Shown here: positions 1 through 9,844 of the stretch, piece by piece
Numbering within the stretch: the first letter of the stretch is position 1
How the letters are laid out: each line of letters opens with the position of its first letter
Origin: Dromaius novaehollandiae
Taxonomy: Eukaryota > Chordata > Aves > Casuariiformes > Dromaiidae
Assembly: GCF_036370855.1 (NCBI RefSeq)
Contig: NC_088108.1
Span: 10,563,448-10,627,447, forward strand
Direction: 5' to 3'
Length of the DNA stretch: 64,000 nucleotides
Translations under genes and position numbers: made by a program
Notes under the pieces: generated by a model
The model's database searches: none
What the model was told of the DNA's origin: nothing
What the model saw: the letters and a program-made list of their open reading frames with translations, nothing else

Positions 1-2183
1 ATTTTGGTCAAAAATGTCATCACATCTTTGATTGAAATGAAGTGGATGTCTTGTTTTAGTGTCACTTTGCATATAATTGCAACTTTGTATGTTATTTGAA
101 GAATCTGTGTAATCCTTACTATCAGAGTTAGAGATAGGTCCTGTTCAGTAGTTCAGCCATACTGACATAATCAGGAAAATTGTTCAATCGCATTTTATTG
201 TTAGCTGACTTTCATGCTGGAGAGGTATTAATCTGAAGCAAACTACTGTTCTTAAAGGGAAAAGGACACTTTTAAATGGTTCCTTTGAGCTTTATTCTCG
301 CTGGATTGGTTTGGGGTATCGTTCTTAAAGTACCTTTCTTCCATGCTAGAAAATTAATAGCTGTGTTTACTCGTACTCTTCAACTGCTCTGTGCTGCTGC
401 TGGTTAGCACAAAGCAGCTAAAAAGCACCAATTAATTGATCTTTATTCCTTAAAATGTAAATATGTAACTTGAGGTACAACTGCTTGTTAACATTGCTGT
501 GGGGTATTAACCTATTTGGTTTTGTTTTGTCATGAATAAGAGAAGGAAATTGCCTAACTTAAAGGTGCTTACGTTAAGATCTCATAATTTAAGTTTTCAT
601 TATTTACTAAGGGGGATTTGGGAAAGAGTATTTGAATGTTTATGGTCATTAGAATCTTGGGATGTGGACAGGTACTGCACCACATACTTATATTTACACT
701 GTTCGTAAAACAAATTACTTTGCTCTTGTACCATTGATAACGAGTGCAAAATGGCTTCAAATACTGGTTGAAGGTATTCTGAGCAAGCAGCATTGTTAAC
801 CGTAAATCATAATAGGTTATAACATCAAACCAATTTTGGTGTGCATATGTATAAGTATATATAATTTCCTACTGAAATACATTTTTAGATCTCAGTTATT
901 ACATTATGGACAAAAAACATGTAAGTAAAAATCTTCTAATGAGTTATCAGTGGTCAGCATTCAATAGTCTCCTTTAAAAAAATGAAGAAATAAATGATGC
1001 ATGAAGTTGCTAATGGACTGGAGATAAAGTATTCTGCTAATGCAAGTATCTTTCAATAGGTATAAACCATGATGTAGCAATAGATGTTGCATTCCTCCCA
1101 CTGTTTTGTCCTGAAGATACCCACTTATTTCGAATAGAGGACATTCAAAACGATAAATTATTATCCTGTATGAGTTGCATCTCTGCATGTCAGCAGAAGG
1201 CCAGTAGCAATGGAGGGATTCATGACATGTTTCCACTTTCAAGTAAGACTAGCTTTCACAGACATTACTGACTGTTTCTTGTTTTATCTCTAAATGCAAT
1301 AGTTAATCTTCTATAGAAATTTCTTGTAGATCAAGCACTGTTCACATCTTCAATGAAATATACATGAATTCTGTGTGACCACCTTTACTGAATAGATGTA
1401 ATCCTGGATTTTCAAGCCAGTTTTTACTGGATCTGTTTTTACACTTTGAAGATAATACTGTAATACTCAAAACATAAACTCCCAAGTGACCTACATAATA
1501 TTTGCAATTATTTGCTGATAGAAAAGTATACTGATGTAGAAGTCAGTATGTATGACTAAATGTGTGAATATTTGGCTTGATCTGTTTCATAATAGAGTGG
1601 AATAACTACCAGTCAATCACTATTTCACTAATGTCACTTAGAGCAGCCGATTTAATGCAACCTACAGGATCTATAAGCTGAAGTATTTGTCTGCTATTAA
1701 ATTATTTTCCTTCAGATTATGGTTCTAACTACTGGTGTCTCACAACAAATATAGTGAGGACTGTCAATGTGTGTATCATACTGGAAAGTGCTATATAAGC
1801 ATAGGGTTTTCCTGCATGTTTATATCTATACAGACTACCCTGATTTTATTCAGATACATCTTTACCTGCCTTGAATAACAACTATGAAATCTAAGAATCA
1901 CTAATATTTAAGTAATGCACATTTTAACTTTTCCATAGCCAAGTTCAGCTGCTGTCATTTCTAGTGATTGAATTTGGTAATAAACTTCTGGAAGGAAAAG
2001 GAAAAAAAAAAAAAAGAAAAAAGAAAAAAGGAAGTTTACAGTAGGCCAGCACTTACTATACCTCAGGTTAGCTTTTCAGTGAAAGAAGGTTGAATGTGTG
2101 CACATTACTGCATGGAAAAGATCGATTCAGCATACTTTTTACTGTACGTTCATGAAAACTGCTTTTTTTTTTTTAACTTCAAG
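1..2183 (+). other. intron sequence of the upstream plus-strand gene (probable RADX)
   Basis: AT-rich DNA lying 5' of the terminal exon of the upstream gene. I see no open frame with protein-like composition and no exon with convincing borders. The short open frames present are AT-rich and unconvincing. A purine-rich A/G tract at about 2000-2031 and the T-run with pyrimidine stretch at about 2162-2180 are simple sequence; the second is the polypyrimidine tract of the following acceptor. The gene's earlier exons are presumably to the left of the window. Confidence 0.6.
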
Positions 2184-2329
2184 GTGAAATTGTAAAAGCA
2201 GCGATGGATCTAGATGGCAAACATGTTGTCTGTATCTTGGACGTCTGTCACTTGGGTGATGATAAGGTGGAAGTCTTTCTGAGCAAAATCTACAAGACAG
2301 TGGAACCTGATGTGCTGGATCCAGTGTAA
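2184..2329 (+). CDS. RADX: terminal coding exon of upstream gene, probably RADX (CXorf57)
   Basis: After a long T-run and the acceptor TTCAAG, one frame is open: one base is carried from the previous exon, then 47 residues and a TAA stop at 2327-2329. The other two frames stop at once. The peptide contains [18 protein letters not shown] followed by [11 protein letters not shown], an alternating hydrophobic pattern typical of beta strands, as in OB-fold proteins. In mammals the gene 5' of RNF128 on the same strand is RADX (CXorf57), an RPA-like ssDNA-binding protein that limits RAD51 at stalled forks. The name rests mainly on gene order; I did not verify similarity by alignment. The exon itself is well supported (acceptor, frame, stop, poly(A) signal 44 bp downstream). 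Only the last 47 codons of the gene are present. Confidence 0.6.
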
Positions 2330-2372
2330 CTTAACTTATTTTTCACACTTACATATTGTTCAAAAGGAGGGA

Positions 2373-2378
2373 AATAAA
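2373..2378 (+). promoter_or_regulatory. poly(A) signal AATAAA of the upstream gene
   Basis: A canonical AATAAA lies 44 bp after the stop codon of the probable RADX terminal exon, implying a very short 3' UTR. Further AATAAA-type hexamers occur downstream (for example near 2766), so longer 3' ends are possible. Confidence 0.55.
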
Positions 2379-2379
2379 A

Positions 2380-4590
2380 TTGCTGTAATTTGGAATACAC
2401 CCTCTACACATTGCACTTTTCTAGAACTAGCAGAAAAAGAAAAAAAAAAAAGTTATGATGTCTTAGAGCAATTATAATGGTTGTCTGTGTAACTGAGAGA
2501 GACAATTGTTGCCCTTATTTTTTTCAGCCTCAGAACAGGCTATTATAACGCTCTTTACACAATGTCTTGGTCACCTATGTTCAAGAAGGATGACTAGGGA
2601 ATACAGTGAGCTTATCTCTTAGTAAAGCAAGGAGTATGACTGTCATCTCTCTCTGCCCACACATGCGTATCATGGGAAATGTATATATCAAGGTGAGCAC
2701 TGCAAAGAGAGACAAGCTTTCCCAACGTTAAAGGCAATGTTGGCAGAAGAATTAACTGGCCATGAAATAAATTTAGGCTAGAAATTAGAATCATTTTGAG
2801 GATTAGAGTTATGTTCTGCTGTGATCTTTCAGTGGGAGCACTAGAGACAGACTAGCTGCTTTTTAAGCTTGATGCTTACTGTGTTTGTGAAAAAGGTTAT
2901 ATATCATGGTGCCTTTAGAACCAGGGACTGGGCGTAGTGATCCAAGAAGTCACTTTCAGTTCTTTTTATCTAAGCAAGGTCAACTGCTATATTTTTATAT
3001 GTCTACTTTTGTACATATAGTGTTGGGTTGCAAGTATAGCACCCAAAGGTTTTTAATGTATTTTATTTATTAAACAAAAGAAACAATGAAATATTAAAAA
3101 AAACTTTCTCTTTGTTAGTAGAGCTTGCTGGTGACTTTGCAAGAGAAATACTGACTTTAAGGAGTGCTTAGCATGGCAGAATGCAGAGTTTGTTACACCA
3201 TTATTTTATTTTTTCTGTTGATCACCATGGTACTATCATTTTCTTTTTAGTAGTAGCTGTATTCTGAGTATATGAAGGAACTCTGCAGGAGCAAGAAGCT
3301 GCTGCTTCAACAAGGGCAAGGGACTGCATAAAATACTGTCAACTGACTATACCAAGTAGCAGCTTCTGGCTCCTGCTGAGTTCAGAAACAGGTCCACTTT
3401 TTCCTCGCCTGTGAAACATTGGCCTTAAATCAGTTATACAGCTAGATCCTTAGGAAGTTGTTTCTAGCAGGAGCTAAAACACATTGCTATTTGATAGCTT
3501 ACCCATATGAAATGTTGGTCTTGGATCAGTTCTTCGAGAAGAAACAACTGCATCTCAGAAGCTTGCCAATTAAATTGTACCATTATTGACCAAAGCCCAT
3601 GGAGTTAATTTAAGGGAACAGATTTATTATTCTTTTATGGAAAACTTCCTTGGGCCATTTTAGCAGCCTGTTAGTAATTGTCAAGTAACTCATTCAACTG
3701 GGAGGCTCACTGATGTCTGCTCTGGGGACAGTGGACTTTTTCTTTAGTGCTGCAGCTCTGTACCTAACTTCAGTTAAAGGTAATTGAAGGAGAGGCTTAA
3801 CTGTGTTTATTATAGTGCAGTTTCATAGGCAACTTCAGATAAGAAGTCTTAATATTCTAAAGAAATAGATAAAATTATTCCATGTTTCTAGTATAGTTTA
3901 CAGTTTTAAAATGTATTAATGGAAAAACATTAATTTAAGTGTGTACAGAGAGTAAACATTAATTAAATGTGACTATGTATTGTAGGCTTATATTTTGTAT
4001 GGATGATATAGTTTTAGTTCTAGAGCAATGCTTCTTGACCCATGGCTTTCAGAATACGTTGTAACTTTTGAAACCTGATGATGGTATTCATGGCCACAGA
4101 AGGCAAAAATTAAAACGCACCAACAAGAGAAGAGCATGGTGTTGCTTGCAGTGTTATTTGTGTAATTTGGTTGCTTATGGGTATATGAAGATTAGGGGTT
4201 GTTGCTCTAGAGAGAGAAAGAGATATTAGCACCTGCACTTCGTGTTCCAAACTGAGCCATGCTGACTGTGTCAGCCAGTATTTTTTATTTAGATGTACTT
4301 CAAGTCGAAGTCTAATTTTAATGAAACCATTATTTCCAGAGACAATTTGTAATTATCTTTGTATAGTAGAATTGATGTGGTAGACCCTGTTACAGAGCCA
4401 CTGTATTCAGTTGTTGTAGCCACTCAATTCATCCCATGCAATAGAAATCTAGCAAAAGTTCGGTTTGCTGAGTTGCACTGATTACTACTCTTTAAACATA
4501 TAGCATTAATCACTTGATCCTCCATGTTAGAACATTCTAACTCTAAAAGAAAAATTGGAATGGTGTGAAGTATGCATAATATGGATTAAA
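2380..4590. other. intergenic DNA between two convergent genes
   Basis: AT-rich non-coding DNA between the poly(A) signal of the probable RADX gene on the plus strand and the poly(A) signal of the unidentified minus-strand gene. It may include an extended RADX 3' UTR. No coding frame, RNA gene or clear repeat was recognised. Confidence 0.5.
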
Positions 4591-4609
4591 GACTTTTCAA
4601 GTGTATAAT

Positions 4610-4615
4610 TTTATT
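4610..4615 (-). promoter_or_regulatory. poly(A) signal AATAAA on minus strand
   Basis: Plus-strand TTTATT reads AATAAA on the minus strand, 200 bp beyond the stop codon of the minus-strand exon that ends at 4815. Its position fits the end of a short 3' UTR for that gene. Confidence 0.5.
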
Positions 4616-4814
4616 TTACAGAAGTGTTGTTTGAAATTTTTCGTGGCAAAAAGTGGAAGGGACGATACAGTATTACAGAATGAAATGCCTATGTTAGAAG
4701 CCTAGGCTCCTTGTGTAGCTAGAGGATGTGTAATACCTGTATTAGACTTGGAATTTGGATACTCTGGGTCATTCTTTAGAGGCACTTACCCCATCCACAT
4801 AAATTATTTGGAAT

Positions 4815-5162
4815 TTAATATTCCGACTTCAGTTTCTGAAGTGTTGTAGTGTTAATGTATGGTTCTACCAGTCTGTCTCCTTCCTCACTGCCAAAATAGT
4901 GCTGTAGGACTTGGGGATAAGTTCCTCTCTGCAAAGAAACTACTTGCTGTTTTATTTCACTCAGTGTTGTTTGATGCAAGTATAAAACCAAAGTATTTTT
5001 AATCATGAGACTGTCAAAATGTGTTAATTTTCCATGTGAAACCAACATATAAAGTCTTTCCTTGTGCAAAAATATACCATAGGAATCATCTTTCTTACTG
5101 CTGTGTATTGCCACCGCTGAGGGTATAATATTACCAGAGAATATTGCAGGCATATCCCCTAA
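4815..5162 (-). CDS. terminal coding exon of an unidentified minus-strand gene
   Basis: Read on the minus strand, a TTTTACAG acceptor is followed by 115 open codons (starting LGDMPAIFSG, ending KLKSEY) and a stop. An open frame of this length is unlikely by chance in DNA this AT-rich, and the composition is that of a folded protein: regularly spaced hydrophobics, one GNIIPSAVAI strand-like stretch, then YGIFLHKERLYMLVSHGKL, LVLYL and EIKQQVVSL. The acceptor phase (0) matches the donor phase of the upstream exon at 5986-6192, so the two join in frame. A poly(A) signal lies 200 bp downstream. I do not recognise the family. The strand/helix alternation vaguely recalls longin-type domains, but this is only an impression. 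Alternatives are a recent pseudogene or a lineage-specific gene. Confidence 0.6.
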   Translation of the reverse strand, partial: LGDMPAIFSGNIIPSAVAIHSSKKDDSYGIFLHKERLYMLVSHGKLTHFDSLMIKNTLVLYLHQTTLSEIKQQVVSLQRGTYPQVLQHYFGSEEGDRLVEPYINTTTLQKLKSEY

Positions 5163-5985
5163 CTGTAAAATTCATATCCAACCAAAGAACTGTACTCTAA
5201 AATCTTATGTTTCCTTGTTTTCTGTGTTTCTAGCATTAATTTCAAGGAAAACCAGAGGAAAGTAAACTGAGTGTAACTGATGGTACTTTTGAGTGTGTAA
5301 AACTTTTTAATTCATAGATCTTAGAGGCAAGATCAGTTTCAATTTAATGTGATGTAGAATTAGTGTATTATTGAAAACTGGAGGATATAAATAAATGAAT
5401 TTATATCTTAAAATGTCTTGGATTATTTCTTTTAATTTTGTAGATTCACATCTAAAAGCTGTTTCAGTGTTCAAAGAATCTCTCCAGAGTTCTGTTTAAT
5501 CAAAGAATCTTTACAGGAGAACTAAGTCCAGCTTCTGGCAAAATACACGTAACCTATTGCAGCTCCTCCTGGCTTGCAGCACTGTACAGGATGACTTCAG
5601 CAGAAAAATTGAAAGAAGGTCTTGATGACTTTGTATTTTGTCCTTTATTTTCCTTGTTTCCTCTTTGATTGCATAACCGTTCATAAAGAAAGCATTTTCT
5701 TTCCTGCAATGGAGCTAGCCCTTTATGGGTGTATTGCAAATGACAGTGCAGTGTGTACATATGTAGCTGCTATTACAAATAATAGTGTTTGCAGGGAATT
5801 AACTTTCAATTCTGCTCTCCAGGATGGGTGCAGCATTCCTTCATCATCTCCTTTACAGACTCCAAAGTTGTGAATAGAACAGAAAATTGGAAACATTACT
5901 AGTGTGAGAAAATAGGAGTTGATACTAGTCATTGTTTTGGAATACAACTCTGACTTAATTTAGGGGAGGAACCTGGAGAACTTAC

Positions 5986-6192
5986 ATCCTGAAATGGAGA
6001 GCTGTGTGATAATAACTCAAGCATCTCAATGAGAATTGAAAGGGAACAAGGGTGGGGAAAAAAATGGGCTGAAAGGTCATTTGGCTCTAAGATGAGTTTA
6101 AGTGATTTTACGTCTCCTGCATTGGTACAAATCAATGTTAAAATCAGCTCATTATGAACACCAGAACAAGCTGGACCTGACAGAGCAGATGA
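5986..6192 (-). CDS. internal coding exon of the same unidentified minus-strand gene
   Basis: On the minus strand a pyrimidine-rich acceptor (CTTTCTGGTCCTTTCAG) precedes 69 open codons that end exactly at a GAT|GTAAGT donor. Both ends are phase 0 and the frame continues without a stop into the exon at 4815-5162 across an 823-bp intron. The peptide includes ELILTLICTNAGDVKSLKLI, a PHPCSLSILIEMLELL helix-like segment and SPFQD at the donor. A second possible acceptor at 6117 would give a 43-codon version beginning at DVKSLKL with a different entry phase. The earlier exons and the promoter were not located. They must lie at higher coordinates, possibly inside or beyond the first RNF128 exon's intron, so the genes may overlap on opposite strands. 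Confidence 0.55.
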
Positions 6193-6788
6193 CTGAAAGG
6201 ACCAGAAAGAAGAAAAGCGGGGGAAAATAAGTACTTGGTTATTTTAGTGTGTAAGATGAGTAAGTTTTCTTTATGATGATTCTCTCTGCTTTTGACATTT
6301 TTAAGAAGGTCATTTGCATCCCAGATTGTGCTGTGAAGCGAGAACCCTGAGTTACATCACTGAAGGAAAGATGATCTGGTCCTTTGCAAGTGATACTCAG
6401 GTTGAAATAGGAGACTTCCTGGAGCAGCAGCCTTAAAGCAATCTCTTATGAAACACCATCAAGGCTAGAACTTGTACAGAAATGTGAGTGGAGGAGAGAG
6501 AGAATGGTGCTTCGTAAAGAGTAGAAGAAACTTAGGGCCAAGGGATACTTAGAGGTTCTTTTAGTCTGCATCCCTGCTTAACAATAAGTAGGTGTGTCGC
6601 TTGTTTTCCTTCCCACCCCCCATGCCTCCAGATAAGCTTGCTGACGCATTGAGGACTTACGTGGGTGGTGTCAAGTTCCTGTTGGGAACTGAAATTTCAA
6701 GCTAATCAGCAGGCTGAGGGCTAACAATGGCCACCAGCAGCTGAAAATATCTGTAGACATCTAAATTTCGTACTTAAATGAATAAGCA
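6193..6788 (+). promoter_or_regulatory. RNF128: upstream region and 5' UTR of the AT-rich RNF128 first exon
   Basis: This 600-bp stretch separates the unidentified minus-strand exon from the first RNF128 start codon. It should contain the promoter for the short-isoform transcript, or end an upstream 5' UTR exon. There is no CpG island and no obvious TATA box near the start. An AGATAAGC GATA-type site occurs near 6632. An upstream reading frame with a strong start context lies at 6728-6745. The transcription start cannot be fixed from sequence alone. Confidence 0.45.
6728..6745 (+). other. upstream ORF (MATSS-stop) before the RNF128 isoform-2 start
   Basis: ATG in the context AACAATGG (A at -3, G at +4, close to the vertebrate optimum), followed by four codons and TGA, 43 bp before the main ATG at 6789. 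The main ATG has a weaker context (G at -3, A at +4). If the transcript starts upstream of 6728, this uORF would be expected to lower translation of this isoform. Confidence 0.35.
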
Positions 6789-7194
6789 ATGAAGCAAGAC
6801 AGTAAGTCCAGTTCATCCTGCCTCCTGGTGATTATTAGTATTTTATTCAAGGCTACAGAGACACTTCCTGTGAATGCCTTTGTAAGTTTATTCTATTTCA
6901 ACAGTACTGGTAACAGGTCTGTGTCTGAGCAGTGTGAATGTGGCCTGTATGGATTAAACTCTCCTCTGCTTAGTGCTCAGGGGCTTGTGGGCATTCCTAA
7001 ATCTGCTAATCTTCAAGCCTGTGACTTGAATACCCAGTTCACTGTCACGGAACCACCATGGATAGCACTGATTGAAAGAGGCAATTGCACTTTTGCGGAA
7101 AAAATAAAGCTGGCAGCCAGAAGGGGTGCAACAGCAGCTGTGATCTACAATGCCCCAGACAAAGGCAATTACCCCATTCCGATGTCGCATATTG
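6789..7194 (+). CDS. RNF128: RNF128 alternative first coding exon (isoform-2 type): signal peptide and PA-domain half
   Basis: Encodes 135 residues plus one base, ending at ATTG|GTGAGT. The start MKQDSKSSSS and the hydrophobic stretch at residues 11-20 form a signal peptide. After it come CECGLYGLNSP (49-59), an ACDLNT segment (78-82) and WIALIERGNCTFAEKIKLAA (91-110), the conserved core of the protease-associated (PA) domain in GRAIL-family ligases. N-glycosylation sequons occur at residues 38, 42 and 99. The order and motifs match the short human RNF128 isoform, which also has its own first exon. The phase-1 end joins the exon at 38196 to make Gly136, giving a 397-residue protein (human isoform 2 is about 402). 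It is AT-rich and has no CpG island, unlike the other first exon, with which it is paralogous. If the donor is not used, the frame stops at 7220. Confidence 0.93.
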
Positions 7195-7555
7195 GTGAGT
7201 ATTACGGTGTGAAGCTGTAGAACCTGATCATTTCTGTTAAATTTGATCTAGAACAACACAGCTGGGCTATAAGGAAGCATTTGTGTTTGTGGGTGGTTGT
7301 TGCTTTGATCAAGATGTTCAACAGAAGAAAATGCATTATGCAGTTCAAGTGTTCAGTGCTTATTAAGAAATACCCTGTTGTTGTGTTCTGAGCTTGGTGC
7401 AGTCTAGCCAAACTAGAGAGTTTCTAAAGTTAGTACCATTTGTTACCTTTAGCTTGTAAGTGTCTGTATCATAGATAGGTGCTTTGCAAGTAGCAAGCCA
7501 GACCTTGCTGCTTTTCTCAATTGCTTTAATCCTTTCTGAATAGTAGCTAATCCCT

Positions 7556-7640
7556 GGCTCTTTTGAGATTCCTTAACCAAAGGTTAGACAAGATGATTGT
7601 GATGGCTTCTAGCCCTAATAACTATGAATCTATCGTTAGG
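7556..7640 (+). mobile_element. possible old CR1-type LINE 3' remnant
   Basis: GGTTAGACAAGATGATTG, then GGCTTCTAGCCCTAATAACTATGAATCTAT-like sequence, resembles the GGTTGGACTAGATGATCT...CCAACC...ATTCTATG end of CR1 elements, with considerable divergence. It is short and old, and no coding part is left. Confidence 0.4.
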
Positions 7641-9830
7641 GAGGAACTATGAAGTCAACTGTGATACTGTATTGTTTGGCTTTCATCTCTTTGTAAATTC
7701 ATCTGGGTCAACATGCCTAATATGCATTTTAGCATAAATCTTAAGTATATGTAGCTACTTCCTTGAAATACACTGCGTGCTTTGGTGATGCTATGCTAGG
7801 AATCCTTGGCCTTAAATCTTACTTGTCTGATTTTGTAAGCGTTCACAAACAGAAATTTTGAAGCCAGAGGCAGGCCAGCATTTTACTGATCAGACCCTCT
7901 GTTCTGCTTTGGATTGCCATTTCAGGAAGATTCTAGTTATGAAGTCCATAACTGGACAGTTGGCAAGAGTCTGCCAGCACCAGCTCTTGAGCAGGCTGGT
8001 TCATGGTTTCAGTTACACATCTCTCGTACAGCAGGAGCAGCCCGTGCGAGTCTGAGCCCCAGGAACATTCATCCTAGACAAGGTTCTGCACGACACAATA
8101 AAAAACTGCTGTATGGCACTGAGAGCACAGTGATTTGTTGTCACATACAACTAACTTTGACTCTTCTAATGTTATGCTAGAGCTAGTGTTTGTGAATAGA
8201 ATGTGAAATGCATTACTAGAAATATAAGTGTGGCCAATAAACCAAATATTTTTTCTAACACTAAAGAAAGTGATTTAGGCTTAAGTGGCCAGCATATAAA
8301 GATGCAAATATAACTTGATATTTTGGGTTGATTTTGGAGCTTGTCAGCTTATACTAAATCTGCATGAATAAAAAGCAGTGTACTGGGTTTATATAGCTGC
8401 AAAACCGACATTAGCTGAATTTCTTGTGGAGCGGTGGTGACCCCAGCTGGCCCAAAGCGTTAACGCGGCTGGAGCTGAGCCACCTCCTTCAGCTGCGTCT
8501 TCTGGCAGCGCAATTCCCATGGAAGGCCGTGTAGGATGCTGCAGGGAGTAGAGCAGGATCCTTGCTTAGGCACGTTGACAGCATTGTTTAGACAACTGGG
8601 ATGTCACAAACAGGACATTTGGACCTGACTTCAGAAATGAGAAGTAATTATTTAAGAACTCTGAAACCAGACCTGATTTTTTTCTAAAACTGCAAAGAAT
8701 TTTAAGATCTTGAAAGCAGCAGATGTACCACCCAAGAGTGTATTTCATGAGACAGTCCCATCTTTCTTAATTTAATTCATTTAGTTTTCTCAAAGGAAGT
8801 TGTGATTTTTATAGGATCACTTCTTTTAGATGCAATATAAAGATCTATTTGGTGGCAAAGAAGGCTTATAAATCAGTGCAATGTTCACATGTGTTAGGTA
8901 CAGTAAGGGTAAAATACTTCAGTGAGATGAGCTCTTGACTTCACCTCAACAGTCCAGAAGAAGAATATTCTCTCTCATATAAATGTCTGTTTCCCTCATT
9001 GCTGTGTGTGGACCCATACATTCTTCAGGTAAAATAGAAATGGCAGGGAGAGGGGTAATCTATGTGCTGTATCATAAACGCTTGTGGACTATCCAACAAA
9101 AAGTGCTTGCAGCTGCCTTTTTTTATTTACAACTTTTCATAGAGCTGGGAAGGGAAATGTGCTATTGGGATGGAATCTACCAACAGGGGCATCATCCAAA
9201 GAGAGGAGTATAGAGACGTGGTGACTAATCCTCCCTATTGTTTGGCTCGGGGACCTTCGGAGATGAGATGTAGTCCTGTTGGCGGGGCAGCGAGAGCAAA
9301 TCTACTCTGCCGATGCCAGCAATGTACGGGTTCCTGATTAAACAAGGAGCAGCAATCTCTGGGGTTATCAACCGGCTGTCAGCCAGGGCCAGGCTGGCCA
9401 TCTTCAGTCGTGTGGCTGTATTTGCCTGCTACTGCATGTGGCTGTAGGAATTCAATCAATCACCTCGGTTATTTATTAGGCTTTTGAGCCTCGGCTGCTG
9501 TTTCTCTCAGGTCCTTCGTCTTGCTTCCTGGTGCTTTAATGTGAAATCAATAGAGGTTTTTAGCCAACCTTATTTTCTGTTACAACAGCACAATACTATG
9601 TGTATATTTCATATAAATAATTTCATAAAACACCTTCTGTGTCTTACAGCAACGAAATGGTTTGTTCTGGGCAAAGTTCAGGTGTCCAGGAAACATGAGA
9701 AGTTTAAAGTTGCTGGGGAGGGACAAAGAGAAAAAATTCTCCTCTCAGTAACTCCTTCCTCATGCCCTATGACAGCTCTCTTTTCCTGTTACCAGTTTTA
9801 CATGTTACTGCCTTTTGGGTTACTGTTACG

Positions 9831-9844
9831 CACACACACACACC
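9831..9844 (+). repeat. short CA dinucleotide repeat
   Basis: Seven CA/AC units followed by CCCC. Too short to be notable beyond being a simple-sequence tract in the intron. Confidence 0.7.

Noticed and set aside
7858-8055. Possible minus-strand exon near a GTAAGA donor at about 7817-7820
   Set aside because: The frame compatible with the unknown gene meets a stop at the only nearby acceptor, and that acceptor lacks a pyrimidine tract.
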